The notes beneath the pieces are model-generated. The model saw nothing but the letters and a program-made list of their open reading frames with translations. It had not been told where the DNA came from and made no database searches. From Bolinopsis microptera (Eukaryota > Ctenophora > Tentaculata > Lobata > Bolinopsidae), in NCBI RefSeq assembly GCF_026151205.1, contig NC_087077.1, forward strand, positions 18,150,475 through 18,214,474: a stretch of DNA of 64,000 bases, given 5' to 3'. The stretch's first letter is position 1; each line of letters opens with the position of its first letter. This document shows positions 11,416 to 25,300 of this stretch, piece by piece. A program made the translations under genes and the position numbers.

Positions 11416-13309
11416 TGGCATAAGGACAAAGAAATGTTTTTGTGTACGGTCCAAGAGTTAACATTTTACAATACTGAGCAAGAAGTACTAATATACGGCT
11501 GGCAACATGAACAATCTGCACTGTATGCCACAAACCGTGGTCGTACAGTTGCAGCATTATCTTTGTTAAAGATTATTTCCCAGTAACAATTTGATTTGAC
11601 AACTTCAATCAATGGTCAATTGTTTCCATCTATCTGAAACAGATTCTACCAATGATGATTCAAGATGCATACTTATGATAAGAAGTAATCATGTCTAAAA
11701 TTGTTCTTTTTTCTCCAGCATTCCAGATTTTCTATTGACGATTCAAATTGTATTTGCTAACAGTTAAAACAATGCAGTAGTACTCATTTTTCTATCGTGT
11801 TTTGCAAAACAACATATTTCCTATCGTGATTCCATCCAACATTTTAGAAATCGCAGTCAGACCGGCCCCTTTTAAGGAAATAAGCACTTGCAATGTTTTG
11901 ACTAGTTTAAAACATTAGCAATTTTCCCAAGGAATATGGCACAACTGGGTGGCAAAAAGGTACTATCACTCATTACTCAGCTTTTAAAAACGACCACGTT
12001 ATTTACAATTTACAACACGACATAGCACTCCAGCATGTGACTAACTGGACTCATTAATGATCTATTGTTGAGCTCTGAGAATGGCTGCCACCTAGAAAAC
12101 CGTCTACCCCTTCTAGAATTCCAGGTTTTTAATACAAGCTAAAAAGTCTCCTATTTCTCTGACAACAAATAGCAAATAGAAATATAATACATAATTTTGG
12201 AACGCTACAATTTAAATAAATTACACAAACCATTTCTACGTCCTACAATACCATTGATTTAACAAGAAACTATAAAAATTGTTACACTCAATTCTTTATT
12301 GACCATTAAAACCTCCTCAAAACGTCATAAACATTAAAATTTAACTTGAACATAAATTTCAAATAGAATTAGAAACTACAGGTCAACTTCGAACTCCGGA
12401 CCATTTTAACTACATACGATAGCCGGAAAATTTAAAAATAAAATTAGGTCGGAAAAAAATTTGATGTACGAAATCGTAAGCAAATTTTAAATTTTTACTT
12501 GATGATACTATCAAATCCTGGACCAGTCTCGGAGTTCGTGGTTTCGCCGTGAATAAATTATTGACAAAAACACATATATAACAGTTCTATAACCTGTTGA
12601 TAAGGATCACAGAAATTTATTCTTTAGAAAGTAGCCGTTTAGACTCAAGAGTCAATACCAACTAGCGAAGTAATATTAATAATTTAAATATGATAACAAT
12701 AATAATTTAGATGTAAAAAACAATCAAACCGCAATTTGCACGAGTTTTCACTAATTTAGATGAATCAAATTTATTGAAAACTTCTAATTAATCGAGATTC
12801 CTAAAAATCGCGGTTTTATTGTATTAAATTACGTTCATATGTAATGCATATTTGTGATATTTCTTTAGAAACGAAAACTTCGACATTTTACAATTGGTCC
12901 AATTTAAGTCGCAAGGCGTTCAGTGTTCACCTTCGTTATTAATCTGCAAACCGGATCTTTAATGTAACGTTAGGGTTTTCTGACTAATTTAGTACTACAT
13001 AAATGTAATTGGTACTCTGAATTTAAACTTGAATCAAATCTAACGATACGTTAAACGTTATACTCTTAAACTTTTATAGCTCTAAACTTATAGGACTTAA
13101 AAATAATGGTGTAATGTGACACGACTCACACGCATGAAAAATAGTGAAAAATGAAAAATACCACGTCGAAAATCTAACAAGAATAGTGGTCTTTACAATT
13201 ACAACTTGGTAAAGAAGTTGTACAACATAATATTACTTAAATAACCGTTTAACGGCAAATACTACAGTTTAACTTAGTCTTATAATAGCTTCCAATTGTA
13301 ACTAGCAAG

Positions 13310-16300
13310 CTAGTTAGCCGGGCTAAACTCGCACACTAGAGCCTCATTGACCATTGTCTGTAGGATCTGTTCCCCCGCGTTCTCAACTACTTTTGTGATG
13401 TTCTCGTTTTCCTTCTTCTGGTTGTCTACCTTGACGTTCTGGTTGTTAATCGTAGTCGGTTGGACGTTTCGGTTGTTTTCCTTCTGAAATAACAGTTAGT
13501 AAAATGTAATAAATTATGTGGTATTGGTCACAAAGAATCTTCCTGCCCATAATTAGGTCTGCTTGAAATTGAATTGTGTTCAACCATAATTTGGAGGAAT
13601 TTATTTATAATCTCTCACAATGCGTTGAGGTTGTGTGTATGCGATTATCGTTAGGATATTAAATGCCCAAAACAGTAGAAATTGTGTAATGATTCGTGGA
13701 GCTAGTAGATAAATAGATAATATGCATCGTTAACCGGGAAAAACTGGACTGATTTCTGTTACTCAACAGAGGTTTGCCGTTAATTTCAGCAGCGCTGCGC
13801 TGGTGTTGATAATTATAGCAGCGCTGGTGTTACTTTAATCCGTGCAGTAGGATTCGTTCATAATTCTGATTAATTGAGCGTTTATCAAGCAGCAAAATTT
13901 GTAACTGAAGACTTGTACAATTGCAGTTCTTTAAAAATATCCAAAATTGAGGCCCCTCGGCCTCGCAGTTTTATCAGTTCAAATAAGGCTAGATATAATG
14001 ATACTCATATTCTTTGGATGTTAATAAAATTATCGGATAATCGTCGATCCCCATCCCAGACGGAAGGACTAAACACACGAAGACTTACATCTTCATCTTG
14101 GAAGGTTACGGGTTTATCAACGGTGCTGATCTGTTCTGCCTTGATCAGGTCCTCTATAGCGGCTTGCTGTTCAGTTCTTACTTCCTCTGCTTTCGTCTGG
14201 GGAAAATGGAAAATACTTTAATAGACTATGGTCCACAAATTTTATCAGGCTCTACCAGATTTAGACGACAAGCGGCGTTTGCTTTCTAACCAGGCTTGAT
14301 AAAAATAATAACTATTAACACTTAAAACCTATACAGCGAAATGTACATACCTTATCTCCGGCCAAAGCAGAACCAATCTTCTCATTGGCTAACTTGATGT
14401 CCACTCTCGGTTTCTGCAAGACAGGTTTAGACAAGGGCTTAGTTCCAGCAGGTTTATTGAGTAGAGGAGTAGATTTACTGGGTAGACTGGCCCGGTGATC
14501 TCTACTGGGGACTGGACGAGGGCTCTCCCTGACCCTCCTTCCAGCTGGGTCACGTACGTGGGTACGGTACGTCTCACGGGGAGCGTTATCTCGAACGTTC
14601 TCGCGCTGGTATTGGGGTCTCCGTTGTAGTGGCTGCCTGGGGCTCGGGATCTTTGATTCTTCTGAGGTGATAGGGTTTGTTCACATCTAATAAAGACGTG
14701 AATTAAACGTAATTTTTGAGATATTTTCTTTTCTTCAACACTTTACAGTTCACAGCTTTTAGTCTACTAAATATTTTTCGTCAACAACAAAAACAGAGTA
14801 CGTAACATCTGGTACAATATGATGACCTGAAAATCGCATTTTTGCAGCAAAATATTAACAACAACATTTCCATTCGTACTTGTTGAACGGTATTTAACAC
14901 CATACGTTTTTACACATAAAACGATTAAAAAACGATCGCAATTTTATACTCTGATATAAAATATTGCTACTCTAATATAAAATATTTCTATCATATACAA
15001 AATTAACGCCTAGATAGAAACTTTACTGACCTTGCAGCTGTACTTGTTTTATATGGGCCTCGTGTTTGGCTGGCGGAGGGGGAGCAGGCTTTACAAACTC
15101 AACTTCTAGGGGCTCTGTCTGTGTCTCTATTGTAAGACCTGCAGCCATAACTTGAAAGAAAAACTTGATAGAATCAATCCCACCCAGATACCTAAGAAAT
15201 CACTTTTTTTAAATAGTGCAACTCATTATAAAACTCACGTTCAATCCTGGGCATGTCCATGGGGGGCAGTGTTGGAGTCTGGTTGTGATCGATGGTTGCC
15301 TGCCTGGTCAACATAGCAGCGGGAGTAGAAGTACAGTCAGGTACCAGTGGTGTTACACCCTTCTTATCTGCCTGAGAGAATTACGTTATAACTTATATTA
15401 TATAACACTGTAATCTAACACTTCGTTAGTAAAACAATATCCCAAATAGTTTATGAGTCCTGCATGAAGGATTAAGTTATCTAAAATCTGAGAGTCTCCA
15501 CTCAGTTTTTCAAACAAATAGTTGTCGACGTTTCGGCCCACGCCTTTGTCATGGACAGCTATTTGTTTGAAAAACTGAGTAGAGACTCTCACTTTGTCCC
15601 AAAACATCAATCATTATATGATCGACCCACTCAAAAGAGCGAAAACAGATTATTAAAATTACGTTATATCAAAACCCTTTCTATTCGTCAGGCATCCCAC
15701 AACACATAGTTTACCGGTGAAAGTTTTACCGGCCTTTTGTTTTTCCAGGACTTAGACCTTATATTAGTACTGCCAAGGATGATGTGATTAGATGCTACAG
15801 TTATATTTTTAGGTCTGTAAATGTACTATCTTTATTCGAACCATCTCATGTTTATTGTTTATTGTTTGATTGTGTACCTGAACTTATGCACTGCGTAAGG
15901 AAATTATGACTCAGCCGACCGCGCCACATACCTTGGCTCCTATTTTGCTACATTACTATAATTTGCTACCATTAACACTGAACCTGCTATCAAACCAGAC
16001 TGACCATCGCGAATGCTACCGGCTGTCAGATTTGGTGGAAATAAGTGATCTGACCTCCTCAGTGATCAGCGATGAATTTAGAGGGAGGCATGATGATTGT
16101 TGATAGAATGCGATAATAATGTCTTCCATCTTCCGATATTTATAATTCCTATGACACCTGCTCGGCTCAGGTACTTTTATAATTTTGCCTCTCTAAATTG
16201 GTCACTGAGATGGTAATGGTATCATTGAAAATGGCCCCATCTCCCCGTTTTTAATCTCTATTGAAAGTTATCGCTCTGTAGTCTGTTCTCCTATCTCCCG

Positions 16301-19300
16301 AATACTCAGACCTAATCATCTTAGATTCTCAGTAGCTAATAATAGTAATTACCGGACGTGACCGGTCCAGTTAAATACGAGTTCAACCATATTCGGTATT
16401 CCACTCAAGCAGCTAAACCAATTCCTCGTCTTACTTTGGGTCAATTATTTTTCTCCTAATTCATTTAGTTTTGAAGAAATTTGTTGGAAAAGAAACTAAG
16501 CAAGTCCTCTGTTATTGTTATAACTAATTATTCATTATCCCTATCCTCTCAGAGAACGAGTAATTATAATGAACAAAATACCAAGATCACCGAGTCCATA
16601 ATATTAGTTGTTTGAGTACAAAAATTTTCGTTCCCCTGTGTTAGTTTATCATTAAGTTGTTGCTTCACTCTTCAGGGCATAATGATACTTATCACAGTGC
16701 AATGATGAATACCGACCTTAATCTCGAACATAAGTTTTCATTTGTAGTTTTTACATGGTTTATTGAAAATGTTTTATTGAAAATGTATGTGCGGGTAAAA
16801 CTTGAGCCTAAGACGTTCTGCCCCCGTTCTTTTCTATAATAAAAGATCTATTGTATTGAGTATTTGTAATAAAGCGATTTTATGATATTTTTCTGAAATA
16901 TACAGGGTGGGCCAAAAGTCAGTGTGCAAACGTTGGCCTTAATAGCTCAGTCACTGAGTGCCCAATTGAAATACTTCCTTCTGGTATGACTTAGTACCAC
17001 CACTGGTTCGAGGAATTTGTCAACTCGAAAAATATTCGCGTTCATTTTTTTCAAATGGAGGTTCATTTTCACATTTATTTGATAGTTTGGATAGTCGGAT
17101 CAAGCTAAATGTTATTGAATTGTGTTTGGCCATTCGAATTACGTTTGTCCTGAAAGAATTAGAACTGTAGCTTCTCATATGACCGAGATATGAAGCATAA
17201 CGAGTTTATTCATTACGTGTGATCAGGTGATTGGTCTACCTAATCACGTGATAAGGTGACCCCGTTAACTGCCCCGTTAAACATTATGGGAATTGTTAAG
17301 GGTGCCCAATTAAGGTGTCGTGTCACGGTGTCACATAATCACCCAGTCAATTTTGTTAACGAGATACACAAAATGCTTGATAACTTCGTCATTTCTAATC
17401 CGTTTTGCCTCATGTTTTCAGATCATATGCAACATTTGATAATCTACCGTCTCTGAAAAAAATTAGGCGTTCAGCATGTTCAGAGAAAACAATATAGGTG
17501 TTTTAATATTGAATGGGCGTGGTCTAAAATATTCGAATTTTCAAATTTTGACGACGGAATCCTCGAACCAGTAAGTACAGTATGCCATCTGCAAAGCAAC
17601 AGCTCTCAAATATAAAACACGGCGGAGGTATAAGACCCAACGTTTGCACACTGACTTTTGGCCCACCCTGTATATTTCACATATTATGTAAGCCACCTAA
17701 CCGCCGGAGTAGGTGGTTCGACTAACGTTATCAACGATCCCTTATGAGGATGCTCCAAATAATAGGGTCCACCGGTTTAAGTCCTGGATCGCCTCCAGGT
17801 CCCAGAAATTCTTATTTAATAAATTGGAGCAAACAAACTACGATCTGCTTACGGGACAACACTATGTCAGATACCTCAATACAAGCTTCCCAATAACTTT
17901 ATTGACGAAACTCTAGATCTCTGTCTCACGGGAAAAGCTTAAAAGATCACCCGAGAACGGAGACCTACTTGATCAAACTCTGTAATTTGATTAGCTTGCT
18001 GGGCCGGTATCAGCCATATAGTGGGAGCTGAGGCACGTACGTCCAGTGCACCAAAAGTGGGGATTTTGTGATTCCTGTCCGCCGCTTTAAAAGACTGTAT
18101 TTAAGGTTTATCTCTGTATCTGTAAAACAATTATCTGTTCTTTAGTGGCAGTCCTCCGGCCTCAACATGCTGACGGTGACTCGTTACTCGCTAGTGACTC
18201 TGAATAGTTTCTTACGTCGGCAAGGTTATCAGACCGGTAAATTGAGAGTTTTATTTTTGTTTTTTATTGAATATCTAAAAAACGATGACCGTTTGTCTCT
18301 ATAAGTTGTCCCTGGCTGGATCAATAGTTTATAATAACGATGCACTAACGACAAGCTTAAACTTAGCTCCATGAGACAGAGCACGACTATCATTTAAAAG
18401 ATAATGACCGGTGATTAGACAGGGTAGTCAGACCAACAATGCTGAATTTTTTATCATTTAAATATATTCTGACATTTTTTGACTCGTATATGAGCTGCTA
18501 AATGCTATTAGCTTTGATTGCTCACAGCTTTCCAACCTATTTGCAGAATAGAGACAAACAGTAGTTTAGTCGCATGCAGCGTGCCAACTAAGGAACTAGT
18601 CGATATTCAATACGCCTGTTTTCACTGCTCGAGCATTATATAAGTTGTGATGAATGCCGAGGCAGTGTTATCATTTGTTAGGGTAAGCTACAAATTTTAC
18701 AAAAATTTGTGTTTCCTTAGTTTCTTAAGCAACTGTTAAGCTGTTATTGTAATATTGCAATATCTACGACTTTTACACAACATATAATGCCTCATAATTT
18801 CGTTTATTTTTAATTCTCTTTGCTGTATTGTATATTATGTACTATTTGTATAAGTTTCAAATCATGTGGTCTTAACATAAGGTCATGGTCAAAGAGTACA
18901 TAGTGCTATTTCTAGAAATAGTAAATATGTACCTCATGTGACCCATCATAGTCAGGAAACATTCTCAGTCATTTAATCAGACTCTGGTCCAACGCGGATA
19001 AATTCGCTTAACATTAAAATTAAGCCCAATTTGTAGTCTTCAAGACAGATGCCATCTCAGGATATTCACAGTCATGGTCGTCTAATTCTATTCATTATAC
19101 AGAGAATTAGACACTTGGCCAATAAGCTGTTTTCAACTATGTACAGGATACAGGGTTTACGTTTTGACTTTGGAGAGAAACAGTACACAAATTTTCTTTT
19201 GCATACCTTGTTCAAAGCTGGTAATTAATAATCCCACGGTCATCTATAGTACAAACATTATCATGTTTATGATTGCTATGATTATAGATATTTACTCATT

Positions 19301-22300
19301 GATTTCCTTGTTAATATTCAAAGTATTTATTTTAAACAGAGGGCTCTACATTTGAGATGAAAAGTTTGCATTCATTGCGCCATCTTTGATATCTGCTTGA
19401 GTGCTCGACTTATTGTTATGGGAGGAAAAGTCAACAAGTAAAATGAACTGAGATTATTTAATAATTTTTTGCTTCGTTGACTGAGAGTGAGTAACTGAGG
19501 TCTGTTCCTAAGCCGAACCATTTCCATATTATCTATTTCATTTCCATCAACAGTGATATTGGCTGTTATATTTCTGACAGTTCAAGCTAAGATCTACAAT
19601 GTGGACTCAGCATGTAACGTAGTATCAATAGTCCTGAGCCTGAATAGCCTAATATTATGGGATAAACCTTCCATGGTAATGTTCCATCCTGAATAAACCG
19701 CACATAAACCAGTCTAGGGATGAGTCGGATGGCGAGACATATCGAATCTAACTGTCACTCTAACTACTTCTAACTCTTGTCGTTGTGGTGAAAATTAATG
19801 GAATTAGTAGTTAGATAATGCACCTGGTACAGGTTTCGCATCTAGAAGAAATTCTGAAATTTGGTTCAAAGATGGGAAACAACTGTTTGTCTCCAGAGAT
19901 TTTTCGTTGCTTTACAAATGAATTTTGATGCAATTTAAAGCAGCTGTTTCCTGTTATTTGATACTAGTTTTATTATCTTTTTGTATTTATTGATATGATA
20001 AAAGAATGCAGTGTAGGTTATAAACCTCATACTTAGTTCACCCCAGCCCAAGTTTTCCTAGGGCGCCCCTATCGCTAGAGAACATCTTTTATAAATCATA
20101 GTGGCTGTAGTGTACTCAGGAGGCCATGAAACAATCTTCAGACTTATATTTATATTTTACATGGACAACTTTAAATCAACAATTTGAGAAAATCATTATT
20201 AAATTTTATCATTATATGATTATCTTGTTGCACTCGCAGCAAGTTGTGAGTTCTCGCCACAGTAAATCTGATAATGACAGAACGCAGCAGCTCAGTTCTT
20301 TAATTGCTGCCGCATTGATTTTACACACTGTCTGGTTTATCTGAAAGTGCATAAACTGGATGTATAATCATGTGATTAGTGATATATAATATATATACTG
20401 ATAACCACTGGCGACTATCATTATTCAATTGTGGTTACTGTCATGGTTAAGATTCTGATAAGCCGATTCGGAATGTTCAGTGACCCGTATAAATTGAAGA
20501 ACAAAACTATTGTCCTCTTCCTCTTATATAGCTAGTATAAAGATATTTATCAAAACACAAATAAACTAAATTTATCAGCCTTCTTTTCTATATTTTGTCA
20601 TCACTTTCTAATTCTTTAGAATTAAAGTCGTGAATCTTCCTTTAATTACCCTAAACCTCAGCTGTATTGCTCCTCAACACTGGCTGTTTTCTAGTTCGGT
20701 AATTAACGCGTATTTTCCCAGAAAACGTGTCTCAGTCTGTGATTAGCACTTGTCATGTTATTTCAGCTGCTCGTGCATGACCGTGAAATATTTCGTATTA
20801 CTTTACTGTTTTTCAACAGTAATAGGCAATGATAACTATTGAAATGATATGCATAAGATTGTATCGTATGTAACCATATTGATTATGTTATCGGCAATAA
20901 ACAAAGGCTAAGATGGCAAAAAAGTAGATGAAAAAAAAGAAAGAATTGTAAACCTAATAATAAATGCTTTTGGAAGATCAAATAATGTTAGGACGCAAGG
21001 TCTTAGACTTGATTGCTATTATATTAGAATTAAAATGTATGGATCTTTCCTGGGAACTGGTGAAATTTCTCGATATTTCTTCATATTTGAACGGTTTAAT
21101 CGTCGAACACTACAGATTATAACCGAAAAGAACAATTTGTTCCGGGAACAAATGCTTTCATAATTTGCGTTCTGATTATTGCCGTTAAGGTATGATGATT
21201 AGCGAATAGCGATATAACCATACAAATTCACCAACTTCACTTCGATAGTAATTTATCCGGTATTCGTTAATGGCTTCAATGCAACATCAGCCTAGGTTGA
21301 CGACAATTTCAATCGTTTTTGCGAATGTTGAATACTTGATGAGATATCTATCAATCTTTACACGATATGTAAACGGGGTTTATTTGTTATATTATGTAAA
21401 TGTAGTCTTGTGTAGTATTAATACCAGTTAAGTATTATGTAAATGAGTAGTGAGTACTGATTTGAATTGGAACATCGAGTTCCGGTCTGCAGGGAGGGGG
21501 TTATTCGAGGGGGATTATTCGAGATCAAACACAAGAATATATCTTTAGACCATCTGGAGTAAATAAAGTCTAAAGCTGGTAAGTAGGCAGGTTAGCATGT
21601 ATGCCAAGCTAGAGCTGAGGTTGTAACTGAGGTTAGCTAACAATTAAACTGGCGTGCAGCCTGCTTACTATACAGGCAGGTGTGACTTCAATTAACTCAT
21701 TAACTGGAACATGAACAGTAATGAATTTAGGAGTTTGAATTCGAAGCAACACTCACGATTAAGTGAGATATTACAGATATTAAGAAAAACCTAAACCTCA
21801 TGACCCCACATCTAGAAAGCCGGCAGATAATCTGAGAGGAAATTTGGATTTTGGAGGAAATTTGAGGCATAAGAAAATTGTTCAGAGGGGAAACATTGAT
21901 CTGCGAGGAAGTTTAAAACTTTTTGGATGTGGGCTCATTATTCTCGGAACCATTTATATTTATAACTATAAAACCAACTATAAACTAACACGCTAAACTC
22001 AAGTAGATTACAAGGCAGTAAATAAGATGATCCCAGCTAACAACGAGACCCTATTTGGAGATTGGAGCGCTCTGAAGCGGGGAGGTGCCACGACGTGGGG
22101 AGTGCTGACCCTGCTGCTGTCTCTCGCTGGAAATTCCATCATCCTTCTAGCTTCCATCCAGCACAAGGCTGTGCAACAAAGCAAGATGACTGTGACTTTA
22201 ATAGAGCATGTGGCGGGATCGGACTTGGGAATAGCTGTTTTAGGTATTTTACCCGATGTTGTCACTTTGTTTGCTTTTGATTGGAGAGTAGTTGAATGGT

Positions 22301-25300
22301 TTTGCGTTGCCAGGTTTGGACTTCATGGCGTTTTTGTTTCAACCAGCACCTACTTGGTGTGCGCCCTGAATGTCTGCAAACTTTTTAGCTTAAAGTTCCC
22401 CTTGCGAAGTAGGCTTTGGACTAAAACATTTGCGAACTATATGGCGATAGCGATCTGGACTTTCTGTTTCGTTGCCTCCGGTGCGATTACCGCTATTGCA
22501 ATGAAGTTTGAAGAAATGATCTTCGACTTCAGACTTAACATGTGCATGTACAAAGTAACCACCGACCCAATGAAGCTTGTGGGTATAATCCAGACCATGC
22601 TCCAATGGACAATCCCTAACATAGTGGTCCTATCTTCGTCAATATGGATCCTGGTGATAGCTAAACGTAAAGCTCGACTGGTGAAGCGGTGGCGTTGGAG
22701 AAGTGTCCTGACTATTTTGCTGATTGCGGCAGTCTATTGTGTGTCGTATTTGCCGTTGAGCACCTGGTTCACCATAGTCAATTTTGTGTTGGTAAAAGGA
22801 AAAGCTATGGTTGAGACCGTTAATAAAGCTGACGAAACAGTCTTGGTGTACGTAGAATATGACATGAAAGGAGATCCCCTATCAAATTTCGGTTACTCTA
22901 CGCTCTTTCTTCTCCTCTGCATGCTCACATACTTGAGCAGTGTGGCAAACATTTTCATTTACTATGTGTCCATGAGCAGTTTCCAGAATGCCATGAACGG
23001 GTTTCTTCGGATAAAGGCGAAAAGGAACCAATCTCTTAACTCATCAACGACCAAGAAGAGTGACAGTTTAATAAGAGTAGTAAACCATAATCCTTGTGTG
23101 GCGGCAAGTTTGTAAATACTCATGTTCGTGTTCCCTGTTTATGTATTACTTAAACAATCAACAATCAATCCATCCAATGAACCGATCGTACACTTCCTCA
23201 GTGGATTCCTCAGATAATCTGCGAGAAAAATTTTAATTTTGGAGGAAATTAGGTGGCAAAGAGGACATTTTTTGAAGACCTGACCTTTTTTAAGAGCAAA
23301 AGACAATTTGGGGGGGGGGGGGGGGAATTGATCTGTGAGGAAATTTAAAACTTACTGGATGTTTGATCATGACTCTAGTTACTATTTATAGCTAACACGC
23401 TAAACTCAAGTAGGTTACAAAGGCAGTAAATAAGATGATCCCAGGAAACAACGAGACCCTATTTGGAGATTGGAGCGCTCTGAAGCGAGGAGGTGCCACA
23501 ACATGGGGAGTGGTGACCCTGCTGCTGTCTCTCGCTGGAAACTCCATCATCCTTCTAGCTTCCATCCGGCACAAGGCTGTGCAACAAAGCAAGATGACTG
23601 TAACTTTAATAGAGCATGTGGCGGGATCGGACTTGGGAATAGCTATTTTAGGTATTTTACCAGACGTTGTCACCATGTTTGCTTTTGATTGGAGAGTAGT
23701 CGAATGGTTTTGTGTTGCCAGGTTTGGCCTTCACAGCGTTTTTGTCTCAACCAGCACCTACTTGGTTTGCGCCCTGAATGTCTGCAAACTTTTTAGCTTA
23801 AAGTTCCCCTTGCGAAGTAGGCTTTGGACTAAAACATTTGCGAACTATATGGCGATAGCGATCTGGACTTTCTGTCTCGTTGCCTCCGGTGCGATTACCG
23901 CTATTGCAATGAAGTTTGAAGAAATGATCTTCGACTACAGACTAAACATGTGCATGTACAAAGTAACCACCGACCCCATGAAGCTTGTGGGTATAATCCA
24001 GACCATGCTCCAATGGACAATCCCTAACATAGTGGTCCTATTTTCGTCAATATGGATCCTGGTGATAGCTAAACGTAAAGCTCGAATGGTGAAGCGGTGG
24101 CGTTGGAGAAGTGTCTTGACTATTTTGCTGATTGCGGCCGTCTATTGTGTGTCGTATTTGCCGTTGAGCACCTGGTTCACCATAGTCAATTTTGTGTTGG
24201 TAAAACGAAAAGCTATGATTGAGACCGTGAATAAAGCTGACGAAACAATCTTGGTGTACGTAGAATATGACATGAAAGGAGATCCCCTATCAAATTTCGG
24301 TTACTCTACGCTCTTTCTTCTCCTCTGCATGCTCACATACTTGAGCAGTGTGGCAAACATTTTCATTTACTATGTGTCCATGAGCAGTTTTGAGAATGCC
24401 ATTAAAGGGTTCCTTCGGCTAGAGGTGAAAAGGGACCAGTCTCTTAACTCATCAATGACCTTGAAGAGTGACAGTTTAAGGAAAGTTGTAAACCATAATC
24501 CATGTGTGGCGGTAAGTTTGTAATTACTCATTTTCATGTTCACTGTTTATGTATTAATTGAATTAATCCATCCAATCGTACACTTATCTTCCTCAGTCGA
24601 TCGAACATTGATTGACGGATAGTATCTGCCATCTAGCTACAAACTATGTTCTTTTAAGGATTAGAAGGTATGTTCCTCGTGCTATCGCTTTAATTGTCAG
24701 TCTTTAAACCGATCGCTAAAGAACATTGATTGATAAGCATGATAAGAAGATTTAATCGAACGTATCTATCGGCTGGTAAAAAGCGCGCCAAACTTTATGT
24801 TACAGTAAATGCGCGGGCTAGATACTTTATTCATGATTTTGCGAACCAAACTAGCGGTAACAAATAGTTTTGGTTGCGCTCCATGTAGGGTAGGAGAATT
24901 TGTGATAAGAGAGAAGGTGTAGGCCGAAGGTTTTTAACAATGTTAAAATAAACATGCTCTCTTGCTATTTTGGTTCATTAGGTTATCAGTGATTTTATCG
25001 AATCTTTGATAATTATTCTATACAATTGTTAGTTTTCACTCTTACGAGAGGGTCGAATGTCACGGTCGATCATTATTTTGATAAGGGAGACAAATGAAAG
25101 TCTCAAATTCAATCAAGTGAAGACTCTCGTGCTTCGTCTTATCAAAAATGGTGGTTTCAATCCCAAGAAATTTAATGATAGAGTCATGATTTTGCTCTGG
25201 CCATTGATCTTTCGTTCTTTCTTCAGAAAATTAAAGGATTACCAAGTTAAGTAAGAGCAGCAGAAAACCAATGCCGACAGAGATTTTTTAAGAAACCGAA

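Larger units (their letters stand above)
9954..13309. other. No gene recognised; probable 3' flank and UTR of the FMR1-like gene
   Basis: AT-rich, stop-dense in all frames, with no family resemblance. The part next to 13310 should include the 3' untranslated region of the minus-strand gene, whose poly(A) site I could not fix. Confidence 0.4.
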
